Assembly (NCBI GenBank): GCA_047974765.1
Contig: JBKECP010000037.1
Coordinates: 1 to 64,000, forward strand
DNA length: 64,000 bases
Direction: 5' to 3'
From: JBKECP01 sp047974765
GTDB taxonomy: Bacteria > Pseudomonadota > Gammaproteobacteria > Pseudomonadales > Halieaceae
Positions within the stretch are counted from its first letter, which is position 1. Every line of letters starts with the position of its first letter. The notes under the pieces are model-generated. The model was given only the letters and a program-made list of their open reading frames with translations, was not told where the DNA came from and searched no databases. The position numbers were made by a program, and so were the translations under genes. Below are positions 61,322 through 64,000 of the stretch, piece by piece.

Positions 61322-62299
61322 ATGAACGAATTTTCCCCTTCAGATCTCAAAACCATCCTTCATTCCAAGCGGGCAAATATTTATTACCTGCAACATTGCC
61401 GGGTGCTGGTAAAAGGTGGCCGGGTCGAATATGTCACCGACGAAGGCAAGCAATCACTGTACTGGAATATTCCCATAGCCAACACCACCACCATATTATT
61501 GGGAACAGGCACTTCCATCACCCAGGCGGCCATGCGTGAGCTAGCGAAGGCAGGGGTGCTGGTTGGCTTTTGCGGCGGCGGTGGTACACCTTTGTTCAGC
61601 GCCAATGAGGTGGATATTGAAGTGGCCTGGTTTTCACCACAAAGTGAATATCGCCCCACAGAATACCTGCAGGCCTGGGTAAAATTCTGGTTTGATGATG
61701 CCCTGCGACTCGAAGCGGCCAAAACACTGCAACACGCCCGCTTACAAATGCTGCAAACACAGTGGCAAAAGCGTGCAATAAAAGAAGCAGGCTTTAGTAT
61801 CGCCCCTTCCCGGCTGGCCGACCTGCTCAGTGCCAGTACCAAACGCATATCAAAACAGGCCAGCACTATGGACTTACTGACAGAAGAGGCCCGTCTCACC
61901 AAAGCCCTGTTCAAGCTGGCCGTAGATACCGTAGGCTACGGTGACTTTACACGGGCCAAACGGGGCACGGGAATCGATCCCGCCAACCGCTTTCTGGACC
62001 ATGGCAACTACCTCGCTTACGGCCTTGGCGCCACTGCAACCTGGGTATTGGGCTTACCTCACGGCTTGGCAGTATTACACGGTAAAACCCGGCGAGGCGG
62101 GCTGGTATTTGACGCGGCTGACTTGGTTAAAGACGCGATAATTCTGCCACAGGCTTTTCTGTCAGCTATGAGCGGTGATGATGAACAGCAATTTCGCCGC
62201 AACTGTATCGAGGCTCTTACACGCAGTGAATCTCTCGACTTTATAATTGACACACTCAAGGATGTGGCCATAACCACGGCTGCAAAAACCACCCCATGA
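61322..62299 (+). CDS. cas1: Type I-F CRISPR-associated endonuclease Cas1
   Basis: The product is 325 aa from ATG 61322; an ATG 15 nt upstream overlaps the cmoB stop. It matches Cas1f: FSPSDLKTILHSKRANIYYL at the start, the metal site region with Glu in LTEEARLTKALFKLAVD, His in LDHGNYLAYGLGATATWVLG and the Asp/Asp pair in FDAADLVKDAIILP. Cas1 with Cas2 inserts new spacers. It is the first cas gene and overlaps cas2-3 by 4 nt. No CRISPR array is in the window. Confidence 0.95.
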   Translation: MNEFSPSDLKTILHSKRANIYYLQHCRVLVKGGRVEYVTDEGKQSLYWNIPIANTTTILLGTGTSITQAAMRELAKAGVLVGFCGGGGTPLFSANEVDIEVAWFSPQSEYRPTEYLQAWVKFWFDDALRLEAAKTLQHARLQMLQTQWQKRAIKEAGFSIAPSRLADLLSASTKRISKQASTMDLLTEEARLTKALFKLAVDTVGYGDFTRAKRGTGIDPANRFLDHGNYLAYGLGATATWVLGLPHGLAVLHGKTRRGGLVFDAADLVKDAIILPQAFLSAMSGDDEQQFRRNCIEALTRSESLDFIIDTLKDVAITTAAKTTP

Positions 62300-64000
62300 A
62301 CGTACTGCTGATTTCCCAGTGCAGCAAAAACGCACTGACAGAAACACGACGTATCCTCGACCAATTTGCCGAACGACGCGGCGAACGCAGCTGGCAAACG
62401 CCCATTACAATGGCTGGCCTGCAAACTCTGCGCAAATTACTGCGTAAAAGCGCCCGTAAAAATACAGCTGTTGCCTGCCACTGGATTCGCGGCAAAGACC
62501 ATAGTGAACTGATGTGGATTGTTGGGGATGCTCGAAAATTTAATGCAGAAGGCACAGTGCCCACCAATACCACTCGTCACAATGTGCTGCGTAAAGACGA
62601 TGAAAATAACTGGCATCAGCTACCACTCATCGTCGCTCTGTCTTCCCTGGCCGCCCTATTGCACGACATGGGTAAAGCCACCAAAGCCTTTCAAGATAGG
62701 CTACGCCAGCCAAATAGCCGCGAACGCAACCACTATCGTCACGAGTGGGTTTCTGTACGTTTGTTTCAAGCCTTTGTGGGTGAGGCGCAGGATGACAACG
62801 ACTGGCTTGACCGTCTGGCCAACTGCGCTCACCAGAAGACTGATACACAGGCCTTCGAGGCACTGTGGTTAAACCATGAAAATGGCAGACTATTGCGTGA
62901 CGGACTTGATAAAGCAGCCTGCAAAAACAAACCCTTTTCCAGCCTGCCACCCTTGGCACAAGCTGTCGCCTGGCTGGTATTGACCCATCACCGGCTGCCC
63001 TGCAAGCCTGTAAAGCTCGAAACAGATACCTCAACTAACGAACCGGAAACCGACGGGGCCAGGTACCGGCGCTTTGGAGCAAAACCACGCTTTGTAAACA
63101 GGTCTGAGCTTGAAGCCATCCTGTCGAGGGTCGATGCCGACTGGAATGAGCCGCGAGAGACAGCCCCCGATAATTTACAGGCTTACTGGCAATTTCCCGA
63201 AGGGCTTCCTGTTCGCCTGCCTTCCTGGCGTAAGCAAGCGGCACGTTACACCAAAAAACTTCAACAATCTGGCCAGTACAATCTGTCCTCAGTTCTGCAT
63301 GACCCCTTCACCATGCATGTATCCCGCCTGTGCCTGATGCTGGCAGATCACCACTACTCCGGCATCAAAGATGACACCCGCCGTGCCCACTACCGTAATG
63401 ATGGCTATACACTTTATGCCAACACACTCAAAGGCAGTGCCAACGTATCCGAATCCAGGCTGCATCAAACTCTTGACGAACACCTGCTCGGCGTACAGGC
63501 CCACGCCAGTCAAGCAGCACATTCGCTACCCTCACTGACACGCGCTCTACCAGCATTGAAAAATCATCGCGGCCTGAAAAAACGCAGTGCCGATGCGCGC
63601 TTTCGCTGGCAGGATAAAGCAGCTGATTTGGCTGTGGGTGTTCGTCAGCGAACTGCTGACCAGGGTGCTTTTATTATCAACATGGCCTCCACCGGCTGTG
63701 GCAAAACCCTGGGTAACGCCCGCATTATGAATGCCCTGGCCGAGCCTCATCTGGGCCTGCGCTGTGCCTTTGCCATTGGTTTGCGCACGCTCACCCTGCA
63801 AACGGGTCGCAGCTTTCAGAATGATCTCGGCCTTGATGATGACCAGCTGGCTATCAAGGTTGGTGGCGCGGCCAATCGCGCACTCTTTGAATACTGGGAA
63901 CAACAGGCCGAAGCAAGTGGCTCGGCATCCAGCCAGGAATTGCTCGACGAGGGCACTCAAGTGTTGTACGAGGGCAACGATCAGCATCCTTTGCTGCAAC
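62296..64000 (+). CDS. cas3f: Type I-F Cas2-Cas3 fusion (cut by window end)
   Basis: 568 codons are visible. Residues ~1-95 are the fused Cas2 part (MNVLLISQCSKNALTETRRI). The HD nuclease domain follows with LPLIVALSSLAALLHDMGKA (HD at ~121-122) and RHEWVSVRLF. The helicase begins near the end with Walker A NMASTGCGKTLGNARIMNAL. The fusion is specific for type I-F and supports adaptation and target degradation. The ATG overlaps the cas1 stop (ATGA). The gene should continue beyond the window, followed by csy genes and the array. Confidence 0.95.
   Translation, partial: MNVLLISQCSKNALTETRRILDQFAERRGERSWQTPITMAGLQTLRKLLRKSARKNTAVACHWIRGKDHSELMWIVGDARKFNAEGTVPTNTTRHNVLRKDDENNWHQLPLIVALSSLAALLHDMGKATKAFQDRLRQPNSRERNHYRHEWVSVRLFQAFVGEAQDDNDWLDRLANCAHQKTDTQAFEALWLNHENGRLLRDGLDKAACKNKPFSSLPPLAQAVAWLVLTHHRLPCKPVKLETDTSTNEPETDGARYRRFGAKPRFVNRSELEAILSRVDADWNEPRETAPDNLQAYWQFPEGLPVRLPSWRKQAARYTKKLQQSGQYNLSSVLHDPFTMHVSRLCLMLADHHYSGIKDDTRRAHYRNDGYTLYANTLKGSANVSESRLHQTLDEHLLGVQAHASQAAHSLPSLTRALPALKNHRGLKKRSADARFRWQDKAADLAVGVRQRTADQGAFIINMASTGCGKTLGNARIMNALAEPHLGLRCAFAIGLRTLTLQTGRSFQNDLGLDDDQLAIKVGGAANRALFEYWEQQAEASGSASSQELLDEGTQVLYEGNDQHPLLQ

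Noticed and set aside
61300..64000. CRISPR array
   Set aside because: cas genes are present, but no direct repeats of ~28 bp with spacers occur in the window; the array must lie beyond it.

Overview
The window (about 50% G+C) reads as chromosome of a gammaproteobacterium, most likely marine. The reasons are the order thrS-infC-rpmI-rplT-pheS-pheT-ihfA-merR-tRNA-Pro, a complete minCDE operon, a pilV/W/X/Y1/E minor-pilin operon, cmoAB, and a proteobacterial dedicated sortase system. The genus cannot be fixed from the sequence alone.

Layout. (1) 1-229: start of an exported protein, cut by the window edge. (2) About 437-5839: a 5.4-kb integrative island inserted in the 3' end of tRNA-Pro(GGG). 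It carries a tyrosine integrase, an AlpA-type activator, small coupled genes, an HTH protein with repeat-rich 3' end, and a DUF5681 gene split by an iteron-like repeat cassette. (3) 5825-13436: housekeeping operon for translation (thrS, infC with an ATT start, rpmI, rplT, pheST) and IHF-alpha. (4) 13746-19980: sortase, sortase target and a divergent two-component pair. (5) 20346-25942: uvrB, tRNA-Asn, a DUF6524 membrane protein, a group II intron with a gutted protein gene directly after the minE stop codon, then minE, minD, minC. (6) 26166-31951: two DUF885 peptidase-like proteins and a LapD-like c-di-GMP receptor. (7) 32570-41274: type IV pilus minor-pilin operon with a PilY1 that carries three extra repeated domains. 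(8) 41492-50391: kbl-tdh threonine catabolism with an XRE/cupin regulator, acetoacetyl-CoA ligase, Uup, an aromatic aminotransferase, and two copies of a structured ~165-bp repeat. (9) 50417-59462: PepD, then a purine scavenging cluster (NCS2 permease, phosphoribosyltransferase, exported cupin, exported amidohydrolase, TonB-dependent receptor, exported NUP-family protein). (10) 59563-64000: cmoA, cmoB and, 11 nt further, cas1 and cas2-3 of a type I-F CRISPR-Cas system that runs out of the window.

How the parts work together. The purine cluster suggests outer-membrane uptake, periplasmic processing, inner-membrane base import and salvage to nucleotides, possibly under a PurR-like operator. The sortase block is a self-contained sensor-regulator-enzyme-substrate set. 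The island combines integration functions with an array of short tandem repeats typical of origins, and it also shows several signs of decay. The most unusual items are the iteron cassette, the ORF-deleted group II intron, the two-copy multi-hairpin repeat and the tdh/XRE operator repeats.
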